Of a stretch of DNA of 64,000 nucleotides, positions 11,708 to 21,150 are shown piece after piece. Position 1 is the first letter of the stretch. Each line of letters begins with the position of its first letter. The stretch is taken from contig NZ_JARJBB010000002.1 in the NCBI RefSeq assembly GCF_029269835.1, forward strand, positions 62,001 to 126,000, in the 5' to 3' direction. The translations under genes were made by a program, and so were the position numbers. The DNA is from Streptomyces tropicalis. GTDB taxonomy: Bacteria; Actinomycetota; Actinomycetes; Streptomycetales; Streptomycetaceae. The notes below the pieces were generated by a model. It was not told the DNA's origin. It saw only the letters and a list, made by a program, of their open reading frames with translations, and did not search any database.

Positions 11708-12355
11708 TCAATTCGCCACCTCGAGGTCGGGTACGACCTTCCGCAGCTCCTCCTCCGTCAGGGCGCCGGCCCGCAGGAGCACGGGCACCTTGCCGGTGAC
11801 GTCGACGATGGAGGAGGGCACGTTGCCGGGGGTCGGGCCGCCGTCGAGGTAGACGGAGACGGAGTCGGCGAGCATGTCCTGGGCGGCGTCGCAGGTCTCC
11901 GGCGCGGGGTGGCCGGTGAGGTTCGCGGAGGAGACGGCCATCGGGCCGACCTCGGTGAGCAGTTCGATGGCGACCGGGTGCAGCGGCATGCGCACGGCGA
12001 CCGTGCCGCGGGTGTCGCCGAGGTCCCACTGGAGCGAGGGCTGGTGCCGGGCGACGAGGGTGAGCGCGCCGGGCCAGAAGGCGTCGACGAGTTCCCAGGC
12101 CATCTCGGAGAAGTCGGTGACCAGGCCGTGCAGCGTGTTCGGGGAGCCGATGAGGACGGGCGTGGGCATGTTGCGGCCCCGGCCCTTGGCGGAGAGCAGG
12201 TCGGCGACGGCCTCCGAGGAGAACGCGTCGGCGCCGATGCCGTAGACGGTGTCGGTCGGGAGCACCACGAGTTCGCCCCGGCGGACGGCGGACGCGGCCT
12301 CGCGCAGACCCGTCACACGGTCGGTCGCGTCATTGGTGTCGTATCGCCGTGCCAT
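11708..12355 (-). CDS. L-threonylcarbamoyladenylate synthase (Sua5/YwlC/YrdC family)
   Basis: Makes threonylcarbamoyl-AMP from threonine, bicarbonate and ATP for t6A37 modification of ANN-decoding tRNAs. The 215-residue product has the YrdC fold with signature LVVLPTDTVYGIGADA (residues 29-44), KGRGRNMPTPVLIG and SSANLTGHPAP. It lacks the extra C-terminal Sua5 domain, so it is the short form. GAGGAGG precedes the ATG at 12355. It is directly downstream of prmC, a grouping conserved in actinobacteria and linking translation-fidelity enzymes. Confidence 0.93.
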   Translation of the reverse strand: MARRYDTNDATDRVTGLREAASAVRRGELVVLPTDTVYGIGADAFSSEAVADLLSAKGRGRNMPTPVLIGSPNTLHGLVTDFSEMAWELVDAFWPGALTLVARHQPSLQWDLGDTRGTVAVRMPLHPVAIELLTEVGPMAVSSANLTGHPAPETCDAAQDMLADSVSVYLDGGPTPGNVPSSIVDVTGKVPVLLRAGALTEEELRKVVPDLEVAN

Positions 12356-12410
12356 GGTCAGCGGGCCTCCTCGTACACGTACTGCTGGATTGAAGTCCTG
12401 GTGGTGGCGG

Positions 12411-13256
12411 TCACGGCAGCGCCTTGCGTGCGGTGGCGAACCGGGGCCGGTTGTTGAGGTCGGGGTGGTCGGCCGCGTCGGCCCAGCCCCGCTCCTCGGC
12501 GAAGATCCACGGCACCTGGCCGCCCTGCGTGTCGGCGTGCTCGACGACGACCACGCCGCCGGGGCGGAGCAGCCGGTGCGCGGTGCGCTCGATGCCGCGG
12601 ATGAGGTCGAGGCCGTCCTCGCCGGAGAACAGCGCCAGGCCGGGGTCGTAGTCGCGGGCCTCGGGGGCGACGTACTCCCACTCGGTGAGCGGGATGTACG
12701 GCGGGTTGGAGACCACGAGGTCGACCTGGCCGTCGAGGTCCGGGAACGCGGTCCTGGCGTCGCCCTGGCGCAGGTCGACCCGGGAGCCCTCCACGTTCTT
12801 CCGGGTCCACCGCAGGGCGTCGTCGCTGAGCTCCACGGCGTGCACCCGGGAGCGCGGCACCTCCTGGGCGAGCGCGAGCGCGATGGCGCCCGAGCCGGTG
12901 CACAGGTCGACGATGCAGGGCTCCACGACGTCCATGGCGCGCACGGCGTCTATGGCCCAGCCGACCACGGACTCCGTCTCCGGCCGCGGGACGAACACGC
13001 CGGGTCCGACCTGGAGCTCCAGATAGCGGAAGTAGGCGCGTCCGGTGATGTGCTGGAGCGGCTCGCGCTGCTCGCGGCGCGCGATGACCTCCCAGTAGCG
13101 GGCGTCGAAGTCCGAGTCCTTGACGGTGTGCAGCGCGCCCCGCTTGACGGCGTGCACGAAGGCGGCGAGCTCCTCCGCGTCGTTGCGCGGCGAGGGCACG
13201 CCGGCGTCGGCCAGCCGCTGGGTGGCCTGGGCCACCTCCGCGAGCAGCAGGTTCAC
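12411..13256 (-). CDS. prmC: Release factor glutamine N5-methyltransferase
   Basis: SAM-dependent methylase that modifies the Gln of the GGQ motif in peptide-chain release factors. The product is 281 residues from GTG 13256, with GGAGGA seven to twelve bases upstream. Motifs: N-terminal helical domain, IVDLCTGSGAIALALA for SAM binding (about residues 113-128), and the catalytic NPPYIPL (about 184-190). It follows prfA, which encodes its substrate RF1, with a 38-bp gap. A longer upstream in-frame reading is overlap with prfA and is not real. Confidence 0.96.
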   Translation of the reverse strand: MNLLLAEVAQATQRLADAGVPSPRNDAEELAAFVHAVKRGALHTVKDSDFDARYWEVIARREQREPLQHITGRAYFRYLELQVGPGVFVPRPETESVVGWAIDAVRAMDVVEPCIVDLCTGSGAIALALAQEVPRSRVHAVELSDDALRWTRKNVEGSRVDLRQGDARTAFPDLDGQVDLVVSNPPYIPLTEWEYVAPEARDYDPGLALFSGEDGLDLIRGIERTAHRLLRPGGVVVVEHADTQGGQVPWIFAEERGWADAADHPDLNNRPRFATARKALP

Positions 13257-13294
13257 GCTGGTCCTCCGGTCCTCGGTACGTCCTGTTCGGTGCC

Positions 13295-14362
13295 TTACGC
13301 GGCCGCGAGCCTGGCGGCCGAGTCCGCGTCGACGCAGGCCTGGATCACCGCGTCGAGGTCGCCGTCCAGGACCTGGTCCAGGTTGTACGCCTTGAAGCCG
13401 ACGCGGTGGTCGGAGATGCGGTTCTCCGGGAAGTTGTACGTGCGGATCTTCTCGGAGCGGTCGACGGTGCGGACCTGGCTGCGCCGGGCGTCGGCCGCCT
13501 CCCGCTCCGCCTCCTCCTGCGCCGCGGCGAGCAGCCTGGAGCGCAGGATACGCATCGCCTGCTCCTTGTTCTGCAGCTGGCTCTTCTCGTTCTGGCAGGA
13601 GGCGACGACTCCGGTCGGGATGTGCGTGATGCGCACCGCGGAGTCGGTGGTGTTGACGGACTGGCCGCCGGGGCCGGACGAGCGGTAGACGTCGATCCGC
13701 AGGTCGTTCGGGTTGATCTCGACGTCGACCTCCTCCGCCTCGGGCGTGACGAGCACGCCGGCGGCGGAGGTGTGGATGCGGCCCTGGGACTCGGTGGCGG
13801 GCACGCGCTGCACGCGGTGCACCCCGCCCTCGTACTTCATCCGGGCCCAGACGCCCAGGCCGGGCTCGATCTGGCCGCGGGCCTTCACCGCGACCTGCAC
13901 GTCCTTGTAGCCGCCGAGCTCGGACTCGGTGGCGTCGATGATCTCGGTCTTCCAGCCGACCCGCTCGGCGTACCGCAGGTACATGCGCAGCAGGTCGCCG
14001 GCGAACAGGGCGGACTCGTCGCCGCCCGCGCCGGCCTTGATCTCGAGGATGACGTCCTTGTCGTCGCTGGGGTCGCGCGGGACGAGGAGCAGGCGCAGCT
14101 TCTCGGTGAGGTCCTCGCGCTGCCGGTCCAGGTCCTTGACCTCGGCGGCGAAGTCGGGGTCGTCCGCGGCGAGTTCGCGGGCGGTCTCGATGTCGTCGCC
14201 GGTCTGCTTCCAGGAGCGGTACGTGGCGACGATCGGGGTGAGCTCGGCGTAGCGCTTGTTCAGCCTGCGCGCGTTGGCCTGGTCGGCGTGGACCGACGGA
14301 TCGGCGAGCTTCGTCTCCAGGTCGGCGTGCTCGGCGACGAGTTCCTCGACGGCCTCGAACAT
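13295..14362 (-). CDS. prfA: Peptide chain release factor 1
   Basis: Recognises UAA and UAG stop codons and triggers peptide release. The 355-residue product carries the codon-recognition tripeptide PAT (in [17 protein letters not shown]) and the GGQ motif in [17 protein letters not shown], the substrate of PrmC encoded next. The PAT/PxT tripeptide identifies RF1 rather than RF2. Length and N-terminal coiled-coil region are normal. It lies 108 bp downstream of rpmE. Confidence 0.97.
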   Translation of the reverse strand: MFEAVEELVAEHADLETKLADPSVHADQANARRLNKRYAELTPIVATYRSWKQTGDDIETARELAADDPDFAAEVKDLDRQREDLTEKLRLLLVPRDPSDDKDVILEIKAGAGGDESALFAGDLLRMYLRYAERVGWKTEIIDATESELGGYKDVQVAVKARGQIEPGLGVWARMKYEGGVHRVQRVPATESQGRIHTSAAGVLVTPEAEEVDVEINPNDLRIDVYRSSGPGGQSVNTTDSAVRITHIPTGVVASCQNEKSQLQNKEQAMRILRSRLLAAAQEEAEREAADARRSQVRTVDRSEKIRTYNFPENRISDHRVGFKAYNLDQVLDGDLDAVIQACVDADSAARLAAA

Positions 14363-14470
14363 CTTGGGGCTCCTGTGCAGCGGGTGAGGGGAAGGCGGGC
14401 GACCAAAAACGCCGGTCCCGGCGCGCCCTCGCGGAAAGGGCGCGGCCGTGGACCGGCGATTGGGGGCTCG

Positions 14471-14692
14471 CTACTTCTTGGAGCCGGCGGCCTTGCCGAA
14501 GCGGGCCTCGAAGCGGGCCACACGGCCACCGGTGTCGAGGATCTTCTGCTTGCCCGTGTAGAACGGGTGGCACTCGGAGCAGACCTCGGCACGGATGGTG
14601 CCGGAGTCGATGGTGCTGCGGGTGGTGAACGACGCGCCGCAGGTGCAGCTGACCTGCGTCTCGACGTACGCGGGGTGGATGTCGCGCTTCAA
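14471..14692 (-). CDS. rpmE: 50S ribosomal protein L31, zinc-binding form
   Basis: Large-subunit ribosomal protein L31, 73 residues, [19 protein letters not shown]. Four cysteines, in a CxC near residue 16 and a CxxC near residue 37 ([12 protein letters not shown]), form the zinc site, which marks the C+ form used when zinc is sufficient; a zinc-independent paralogue is normally elsewhere in Streptomyces. The gene precedes prfA, prmC and the Sua5-type gene in one translation-related block. Confidence 0.97.
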   Translation of the reverse strand: MKRDIHPAYVETQVSCTCGASFTTRSTIDSGTIRAEVCSECHPFYTGKQKILDTGGRVARFEARFGKAAGSKK

Positions 14693-14852
14693 GGTGTCTC
14701 CTAGTGTTCGGGAGGGCGCCGGGTCGCCGCCGCGGGATGCGGGGGCGTGAACCGGAACCGACGTACCAGTCTGCCAGGACTGGCGCCATCCCCCAAAACC
14801 GAGAGGCGGGGCCGGGTATTCCCGACGGCCCCGGGGCGCACCCGGGCCCGGG

Positions 14853-15992
14853 TCAGGGGGAGCTGACGACGCCCTTCGCCCCGCCCGTTGCGGTGCCGTG
14901 GGAGGCGTTCGCCGGGATGGGCCGGTCGTTCTTCAGGGCCTTCCACACCAGCTTCGCCTTGGCCTCGTCGATGATGACGCGGTTGGCGTCGGCGGTGTCG
15001 TACTGCACCGGCATCGTCACCATGCTCATGTGCGACGAGGAGATGCCCTTCAGGTTGCCGGCGAAGGACATCAGGGAGTTCACCGAACCGAGCTCGGAGT
15101 CGGTGGTGACGGACCTGGTGGCGGTGTCGGCGAGGTCGTACAGCTTCGTGGGGCTGGTGAAGACGCCGAGGTGCTTGACCTGGTCGACGAGCGCCTTGAC
15201 GAAGGCCTGCTGGAGCTGGATGCGGCCGAGGTCGGAGCCGTCGCCGACGCCGTGCCGGGTGCGGACCAGGCCGAGCGCCTGCTGCCCGCCGAGGGTGTGG
15301 GTGCCGGCGGACAGCTTCAGGTGGCTGTTCGGGTCGTCGATGGCCCGGGTCGTGGTGACCTTCACGCCGCCGAGGTCGTCGACGAGCCGCTCGAAGCCGC
15401 GGAAGTCGACCTCGAGGTAGTGGTCCATCCGGATGCCGGTGAGGGACTCGACGGTCTTCACGGCGCAGGTGGCGCCGCCGGTGGAGTACGCCTCGTTGAA
15501 CATCACGTCGTGGGCGGCCGGGTGCGCGGTGCCGTGGGTGTCGGTGCACTCGGGCCGGTCGACGAGGGTGTCGCGCGGGATGGAGACCACGCTGGCCTTC
15601 TTGTGCCCCTTGTACACGTGCACGATCATCGCGGTGTCGGAGCGGGCGCTGCCGTCGTCCGTGCCGCCGCCGAGCTTGCGGTTGCCGCCGGCGCGGGTGT
15701 CGGAGCCGAGCACCAGGATGTTCTCGGAGCCGTTGTCGACCTTGGTGGGCCGGTGGCCGGCGAGTGCCTGGTCGAGGTCGACGCTCCGGATGTTGCCGTT
15801 GAGCTTGAAGTAGACGTATCCGGCGCCGGTGCCGCCGAGCACGACGATGCCCGCGGCGGTCCAGGCCGCCACCTTCAGGGCCTTGCGGCGCCCGGAGGTC
15901 GGCCTGCGGCTGCGGCCGCTGTTGCGGCCGCCCGGACTCGTGGGCTCGGTCTCCCCGGGTATGCCGGGGTCCGGCGTGCTCTCGGCGGCCAT
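14853..15992 (-). CDS. LytR-CpsA-Psr (LCP) family cell-wall glycopolymer ligase
   Basis: LCP proteins attach teichoic acids or other lipid-linked glycopolymers to peptidoglycan on the outer face of the membrane. The 379-residue product has a Pro/Arg-rich cytoplasmic N-terminus, one membrane helix (about residues 38-60, [22 protein letters not shown]) and an extracellular LCP domain with [30 protein letters not shown] and the [17 protein letters not shown] segment. GAGGAG precedes the ATG at 15992. Its likely partner substrate pathway starts with glycosyltransferases such as the one at 8135-9496, though that link is inference. Confidence 0.93.
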   Translation of the reverse strand: MAAESTPDPGIPGETEPTSPGGRNSGRSRRPTSGRRKALKVAAWTAAGIVVLGGTGAGYVYFKLNGNIRSVDLDQALAGHRPTKVDNGSENILVLGSDTRAGGNRKLGGGTDDGSARSDTAMIVHVYKGHKKASVVSIPRDTLVDRPECTDTHGTAHPAAHDVMFNEAYSTGGATCAVKTVESLTGIRMDHYLEVDFRGFERLVDDLGGVKVTTTRAIDDPNSHLKLSAGTHTLGGQQALGLVRTRHGVGDGSDLGRIQLQQAFVKALVDQVKHLGVFTSPTKLYDLADTATRSVTTDSELGSVNSLMSFAGNLKGISSSHMSMVTMPVQYDTADANRVIIDEAKAKLVWKALKNDRPIPANASHGTATGGAKGVVSSP

Positions 15993-16420
15993 GCGCTCCT
16001 CAGCTCTCGTTCTACGGTCGGTTACCCCCTGCTTTCAGGGTCAGCCCCGGTCTGCGTGAGACCCGTACCGCACCATCGTCGCTCGTACGGACAGACGGGG
16101 GAACTCGGGACAGGGTTGCACAACCCTCCGTGTCACTTTCAGGGCTTCCGGGTGACGCTCCGTAGCCGGATACGCGGAGCGCAAGCCGCCCACCTGCGGT
16201 TTCGCAGGACGGCCGAAAAAGGGCGCACAGGGGCGCCGGGGACGGTGCCTGTGGCCAAGGTCTCGCCCGGGCCGGTACGGGCCCCGAGACGGCCGCAGAG
16301 GCCCGCCACGGACCCTGCGGGGGCCCGCCGCGGCGCTGGGGTCCCCCGGAAACGGCCGGAGGGCCGCCCCCGTGACGGGGACGGCCCTCCGGATACGGCC
16401 CGCAGGACCCGGCGCCGGCG
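15993..16420. other. Intergenic region between rho and the LCP gene
   Basis: 428 bases without a credible gene on either strand. The rho-proximal part holds a strong hairpin (listed separately). The remainder, just upstream of the LCP start, is the expected place for the LCP promoter, but I see no clear -35/-10 pair. Confidence 0.5.
16356..16392. terminator. Hairpin downstream of rho
   Basis: Arms CCGGAGGGCCG-CCCCG and its complement pair over 17 bases with one mismatch and a three-base loop. It sits 29 bp past the rho stop codon on the minus strand. There is no T run, as is common for Streptomyces terminators. Confidence 0.65.
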
Positions 16421-18424
16421 TCAGTCGCCGTTGCCCGGGGTCGGCGTCGTCTTCTGGATCTGCATCAGGAACTCGCCGTTCGACTTGGTCTGCTTCATCT
16501 TGTCCAGGAGCAGCTCGATCGCCTGCTGCTGGTCCAGCGCGTGCAGCACCCGCCGCAGCTTCCAGACGACGGCGAGCTCCTCGTTGCCGAGCAGGATCTC
16601 CTCCTTGCGGGTGCCGGACGCGTCGACGTCCACCGCAGGGAAGATGCGCTTGTCGGCGAGCTTCCGGTCGAGCTTGAGCTCCATGTTGCCGGTGCCCTTG
16701 AACTCCTCGAAGATCACCTCGTCCATGCGGGACCCGGTGTCCACCAGGGCGGTGGCGAGGATGGTCAGCGAGCCGCCGTCCTCGATGTTCCGGGCCGCAC
16801 CGAAGAAGCGCTTCGGCGGGTACAGGGCGGTCGAGTCGACACCACCGGACAGGATGCGGCCGGACGCCGGGGCGGCGAGGTTGTACGCGCGGCCCAGACG
16901 GGTGATGGAGTCGAGCAGCACGACCACGTCGTGACCCAGCTCCACGAGGCGCTTGGCGCGCTCGATGGCCAGCTCGGCGACCGTGGTGTGGTCCTCGGCC
17001 GGGCGGTCGAAGGTCGAGGAGATGACCTCGCCCTTGACCGACCGCTGCATGTCGGTGACCTCTTCCGGACGCTCGTCCACCAGGACGACCATCAGGTGGC
17101 ACTCGGGGTTGTTGTGGGTGATCGCGTTGGCGACCGCCTGCATGATCATGGTCTTGCCGGTCTTCGGCGGCGCCACGATCAGACCGCGCTGGCCCTTGCC
17201 GATCGGCGACACGAGGTCGATGATCCGCGTGGTCAGCACGCCCGGGTCCGTCTCCAGGCGGAGGCGGTCCTGCGGGTACAGCGGGGTCAGCTTGTTGAAC
17301 TCCGGGCGGCCGCGGCCGTGTTCGGGCGCCATGCCGTTGACCGAGTCGAGGCGGACCAGCGCGTTGAACTTCTCGCGGCGCTCGCCCTCCTTCGGCTGGC
17401 GGACCGCACCGGTGACGTGGTCGCCCTTGCGCAGGCCGTTCTTGCGGACCTGGGCCAGGGAGACGTACACGTCGTTCGGGCCGGGCAGGTAGCCGGAGGT
17501 CCGGATGAAGGCGTAGTTGTCGAGGATGTCGAGGATGCCCGCGACGGGGATCAGGACGTCGTCGTCGGTGAGCTGCGGCTCGGAGACCTCGTCGCGGCCG
17601 CGGCGGCCCCGGCGGTCCCGGTAGCGGCCGCGCCGGCCCCGGCGCCCGCCCTCGAAGTCGTCGTCGTCCTGCGGACCGGCGTTGCGGTCCTGGCGGCCGC
17701 CGCCCTGCTGCTGGTTCTGCCGCTGGCCGCCCTGGCCCTGCTGGTCGTCGCCCTTGCCGCGGCGGTCGCGGTCACGGCCGCGCTCCCGGCGGTCGCGGCG
17801 GCGGCCCTCGCCGTCACCGCCGTCGCCCTGGGCCTGCTGCTGGCCGGAGCCGTCGGAGCGGGCCTCGCCCTTGGCGTCGGCGGCGGACTCGGCGCCCGAC
17901 GGGCTGCCCGCGTCCGCGCCGGCCCGGCGGCGGCGGCGCTCGGCGGGGGCGTCGTCCCCCGCGGCCTCCCGGCCCCGCTCGGCCTGGGCGGTGCCCCCGG
18001 CCGGCTGGCCCGGGATCTCGATCTGCTGCTGGGCCGCGGCCTTGTCGGCGGCGTCGGCCGTCTTCTTCTCCGCGGCGCCCTCGTCGCCGGTGCGCGTCCG
18101 GGAGGTGCTCCGGCGCTTCGGCTTGGTCTCGGCGGCGTCGGCCTTGGCGGCGGCGCCCCCTCCCCCGGAGCCGGACGGGGCCTGGGAGGCGCCGCCCTGG
18201 GCCTCCTTGATGACCTCGATCAGCTGGCTCTTGCGCATCCGCGCGGTGCCCTTGATGCCGAGGCCGGAGGCGACCTGCTGCAGCTCGGCCAGCACCATGC
18301 CCTCGAGGCCGGTACCGCGGCGCCGACGGGAGCCGGCACCGGTGGCAGGCGCGGAGGCGTCCGTGGAGGGCGCGGCAGCGGTCTCCTCGACACGTGCGCC
18401 CATCAGATCGGTGGTGTCGCTCAC
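16421..18424 (-). CDS. rho: Transcription termination factor Rho
   Basis: Hexameric RNA-dependent ATPase that terminates transcription. The product is 667 residues from GTG 18424 (GGAAGGA upstream). An N-terminal RHO_N-like helical segment ([34 protein letters not shown]) is followed by an actinobacterial insertion of about 200 residues rich in Arg, Gly, Asp and Gln (about residues 85-290). Then come the RNA-binding OB fold and the ATPase domain with Walker [13 protein letters not shown] and the R-loop region. The insertion, known in high-GC Gram-positives, adds RNA-binding capacity and can favour phase separation or oligomer changes. It is flanked by its own promoter region and terminator. 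Confidence 0.97.
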   Translation of the reverse strand: MSDTTDLMGARVEETAAAPSTDASAPATGAGSRRRRGTGLEGMVLAELQQVASGLGIKGTARMRKSQLIEVIKEAQGGASQAPSGSGGGGAAAKADAAETKPKRRSTSRTRTGDEGAAEKKTADAADKAAAQQQIEIPGQPAGGTAQAERGREAAGDDAPAERRRRRAGADAGSPSGAESAADAKGEARSDGSGQQQAQGDGGDGEGRRRDRRERGRDRDRRGKGDDQQGQGGQRQNQQQGGGRQDRNAGPQDDDDFEGGRRGRRGRYRDRRGRRGRDEVSEPQLTDDDVLIPVAGILDILDNYAFIRTSGYLPGPNDVYVSLAQVRKNGLRKGDHVTGAVRQPKEGERREKFNALVRLDSVNGMAPEHGRGRPEFNKLTPLYPQDRLRLETDPGVLTTRIIDLVSPIGKGQRGLIVAPPKTGKTMIMQAVANAITHNNPECHLMVVLVDERPEEVTDMQRSVKGEVISSTFDRPAEDHTTVAELAIERAKRLVELGHDVVVLLDSITRLGRAYNLAAPASGRILSGGVDSTALYPPKRFFGAARNIEDGGSLTILATALVDTGSRMDEVIFEEFKGTGNMELKLDRKLADKRIFPAVDVDASGTRKEEILLGNEELAVVWKLRRVLHALDQQQAIELLLDKMKQTKSNGEFLMQIQKTTPTPGNGD

Positions 18425-18828
18425 GAAGGGTCCTTCCCTGGAGCGGACGTCGGCCTGTCTGGCTCGGCGACCGGTTGTGCTGTCCGGCACGGGTCCCTGC
18501 GTTGTGGACCGTGCCGGGGCGGTGGTCCGCCACAGCGGCGGAAGAGATTTCTGGTGATGGCGCTACCTCGAGCCGTGACACCCGGTGTCACGTGGCGTGG
18601 TCGCACCTGTTCCGGAGCGTGCCCGGCGGGCCACTCAGCGTCCGCGCACGTCGTACTGCCCAGGTACGTCGTACAGGACACAGTGCGGCTTGGGGAGCTC
18701 CCGGAAGAATGTCTGTCCCGGACGGGGACACGATGCACCTCGCCATGGTGGGGTCGGGTGCAGACTTGAGGTTAACACTACCGGATCCAACAAACATTCC
18801 CCCTCTCGAAATCCGGCAAGCGTGCGTT
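18425..18828. promoter_or_regulatory. rho upstream region
   Basis: 404 bases between the thrB stop and the rho start with no gene. An AT-richer segment at 18765-18810 contains TAGTGT (minus strand, just downstream of a GGATCC), which resembles Streptomyces -10 boxes, but no matching -35 is evident. The rest would be a long rho leader; Rho genes elsewhere are autoregulated through such leaders, which I cannot verify here. Confidence 0.4.
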
Positions 18829-19758
18829 TCAGTCGATGCCGGGAGCCGTGAGCGGCAGCACGCTCGCCCCCTGCAGATCGAGACTCAGCCGATTGGCGGC
18901 CCAGTCCGCGCCTGCCAGTTGCTCCACCTTGTCGGCCGTCTCCGCGTCCGCCAGCGCCATGACGGTGGGTCCGGCGCCGGAGATCACCGCGGGGATGCCG
19001 TCGCCGCGCAGCCGCTCCACCAGCGCCGCGCTGTCCGGCATCGCCGGGGAGCGGTACTCCTGGTGCAGCCGGTCCTCGGTGGCCGGCAGCAGCAGCTCGG
19101 GGCGCCGGGTGAGGGCCTCGACGAGCAGCGCGGCGCGGCCCGCGTTGACGGCGGCGTCGACGTGCGGCACGGTGCGCGGCAGCAGTCCGCGCGCGGTCTC
19201 GGTCAGGACGGGTTTCCCGGGCACGAAAACCACCGGAACGATGGAACCGGAGGGCTCCATCCTGATGGCGCGGGCCGCCCCGGACTCCATCCAGGAGAGC
19301 GTGAACCCGCCCAGCAGGCAGGCCGCCACGTTGTCCGGGTGGCCCTCGATCTCGGTGGCCAGCGCCAGCAGGGCGGCGTCGTCGAGCCGGGCCTCGCCGC
19401 CTATGGTCACGGCGCGGGCGGCGACGATGCCGGCGCAGATGGCGGCGGAGGAGGAGCCGAGGCCGCGCCCGTGCGGGATGCGGTTGGCGCAGACGATCTC
19501 CAGGCCGCGCGGCTGGCCGCCCAGGACGTCGAAGGCGGTGCGCAGGGAGCGTACGAGGAGATGGCGCTCGTCGCGGGGCAGCGTCCCGCTGCCCTCGCCG
19601 GCGATGTCGAGGTGCAGTCCGGAGTCGGCGACCCGGACGACCACGTCGTCGTAGAGCCCCAGCGCGAGGCCGAGGGCGTCGAAGCCCGGACCGAGGTTGG
19701 CGCTGGTGGCGGGGACGCGCACCCGGACGGCGGCGGCGCGGAACGCTGGACCGGCCAT
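18829..19758 (-). CDS. thrB: Homoserine kinase
   Basis: GHMP-family kinase that phosphorylates L-homoserine with ATP, the penultimate step to threonine. The product is 309 residues from ATG 19758, preferred over an upstream in-frame ATG at 19893 because the conserved start AVRVRVPATSANLGPGFDALGLAL follows. The ATP-binding loop GRGLGSSSAAICAG is around residues 90-103. An AGGAG lies 11 bases before the start, slightly distant. It is separated from thrC by 327 bp, so it may have its own promoter. Confidence 0.96.
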   Translation of the reverse strand: MAGPAFRAAAVRVRVPATSANLGPGFDALGLALGLYDDVVVRVADSGLHLDIAGEGSGTLPRDERHLLVRSLRTAFDVLGGQPRGLEIVCANRIPHGRGLGSSSAAICAGIVAARAVTIGGEARLDDAALLALATEIEGHPDNVAACLLGGFTLSWMESGAARAIRMEPSGSIVPVVFVPGKPVLTETARGLLPRTVPHVDAAVNAGRAALLVEALTRRPELLLPATEDRLHQEYRSPAMPDSAALVERLRGDGIPAVISGAGPTVMALADAETADKVEQLAGADWAANRLSLDLQGASVLPLTAPGID

Positions 19759-20085
19759 CGCTCGATGACTCTCCTTGAGCTGCGGTCGAAACGGGTTCGA
19801 TCGGGTGGGTTTCGATGGATGGGTGAGGACCCTCGGCCGCGCAGACGGCGCGGCTCCGCGCGCTGCGTGGGCATATGCGGCGGGCGGGTTCACCCCAGCC
19901 TATCGAAGGAAGGTTCTGCGGCGACATAGGGCGCACAGGAGGCGCACGATGCGTGTCGCGAGCCCCTCGTGCCCCCGGCCGCCGGACGTCCCCGAGGGGG
20001 CGTCACCGGCGGCCGTCCGGGGGCGCGGCCGCCGCGGCCGTGCCCCCGTCGTGCCTGCTCCGGGCGGCCGGGCCGGCCGCCCGGG
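19759..20085. other. Intergenic region between thrC and thrB
   Basis: 327 bases with no gene. The half near thrC contains a GC-rich hairpin (20019-20047). The half near thrB is unremarkable and would contain any thrB promoter; no boxes could be assigned. Confidence 0.45.
20019..20047. terminator. Hairpin downstream of thrC
   Basis: GGGGGC-G-CGGCCG pairs with CGGCCG-T-GCCCCC around a three-base loop, with a single internal mismatch. It lies 39 bp beyond the thrC stop codon on the minus strand and may end the lysA-hom-thrC transcript. Confidence 0.5.
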
Positions 20086-21144
20086 TCAGGCGAGACCTAG
20101 GCGTTCCGCGGCGGTCGCCGCGTCGACCGGGACGGTGACCGGCTGGGGGGCACCGGCGACGGCCCAGTCGGGGTCCTTCAGGCCGTTGCCGGTGACCGTG
20201 CAGACGATCCGCTGGCCCGGGTCGACCCTGCCCTGCTCGGCCGCCTTCAGCAGGCCGGCCACGGACGCCGCGGACGCCGGCTCGACGAACACGCCCTCCT
20301 GCGCGGCCAACAGCCGGTAGGCGCGCAGGATCTCACGGTCCGTCACCTCGTCGATCACACCGCCGGACTCGTCGCGCGCGGCGAGGGCGTGCTGCCAGGA
20401 GGCAGGGTTGCCGATGCGGATCGCGGTGGCGATGGTCGACGGGTCCTTGACGACCTCGCCACGCACGATCGGTGCGCTGCCGGAGGCCTGGAAGCCCCAC
20501 ATGCGGGGGGTGTGCGTGGCGACGCCGTCGGCGGCGTACTCCCGGTAGCCCTTCCAGTAGGCGGTGATGTTGCCCGCGTTGCCCACCGGAAGGACGTGGA
20601 TGTCGGGTGCGTCGCCGAGCATGTCGACGATCTCGAACGCCGCCGTCTTCTGGCCCTCGATCCGCACCGGGTTGACCGAATTGACCAGCGCGACCGGGTA
20701 GTTGTCGCTGAGGCTGCGGGCGAGGGTGAGGCAGTCGTCGAAGTTCCCGTCGACCTGGAGGATCTTCGCGCCGTGCACCAGGGCCTGGCCCATCTTGCCG
20801 AGCGCGATCTTGCCCCGCGGGACGAGCACGGCGGAGACCATGCCGGCCCGCACCGCGTAGGCGGCGGCCGAGGCGGAGGTGTTGCCGGTGGAGGCGCAGA
20901 TGACCGCCTTGGCGCCCTCCTCCTTGGCCCGTGTGATGGCCATGGTCATGCCGCGGTCCTTGAAGGACCCGGTCGGGTTCGCGCCCTCGACCTTGAGGTG
21001 GACCTCGCAGCCGGTGCGCTCGGAGAGCACCTGCGCGGGCACGAGGGGCGTGCCGCCCTCGCGGAGCGTCACGACCGGCGAGTCGGCGGACACCGGCAGC
21101 CGGTCCCGGTACTCCTCGATGATTCCGCGCCACTGGTGGGTCAT
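20086..21144 (-). CDS. thrC: Threonine synthase
   Basis: PLP enzyme converting O-phosphohomoserine to threonine. The 352-residue product has the PLP lysine Lys62 in [12 protein letters not shown] and the phosphate-binding and Asn loop [19 protein letters not shown]. It is the short, class II-like bacterial form without the long N-terminal extension of the plant-type enzyme. The ATG at 21144 is six bases after the hom stop codon, so the two are cotranscribed. Confidence 0.97.
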   Translation of the reverse strand: MTHQWRGIIEEYRDRLPVSADSPVVTLREGGTPLVPAQVLSERTGCEVHLKVEGANPTGSFKDRGMTMAITRAKEEGAKAVICASTGNTSASAAAYAVRAGMVSAVLVPRGKIALGKMGQALVHGAKILQVDGNFDDCLTLARSLSDNYPVALVNSVNPVRIEGQKTAAFEIVDMLGDAPDIHVLPVGNAGNITAYWKGYREYAADGVATHTPRMWGFQASGSAPIVRGEVVKDPSTIATAIRIGNPASWQHALAARDESGGVIDEVTDREILRAYRLLAAQEGVFVEPASAASVAGLLKAAEQGRVDPGQRIVCTVTGNGLKDPDWAVAGAPQPVTVPVDAATAAERLGLA

Positions 21145-21150
21145 TGCTGG

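Noticed and set aside
12411..14789. Upstream-extended frame joining prmC to the prfA region
   Set aside because: The extra N-terminal part is an out-of-frame reading of prfA and rpmE; GTG 13256 with GGAGGA gives the normal PrmC length.
16541..18769. Long plus-strand frame opposite rho
   Set aside because: Ala/Val/Leu-rich antisense shadow of the low-complexity Rho insertion, with no ribosome site or family.
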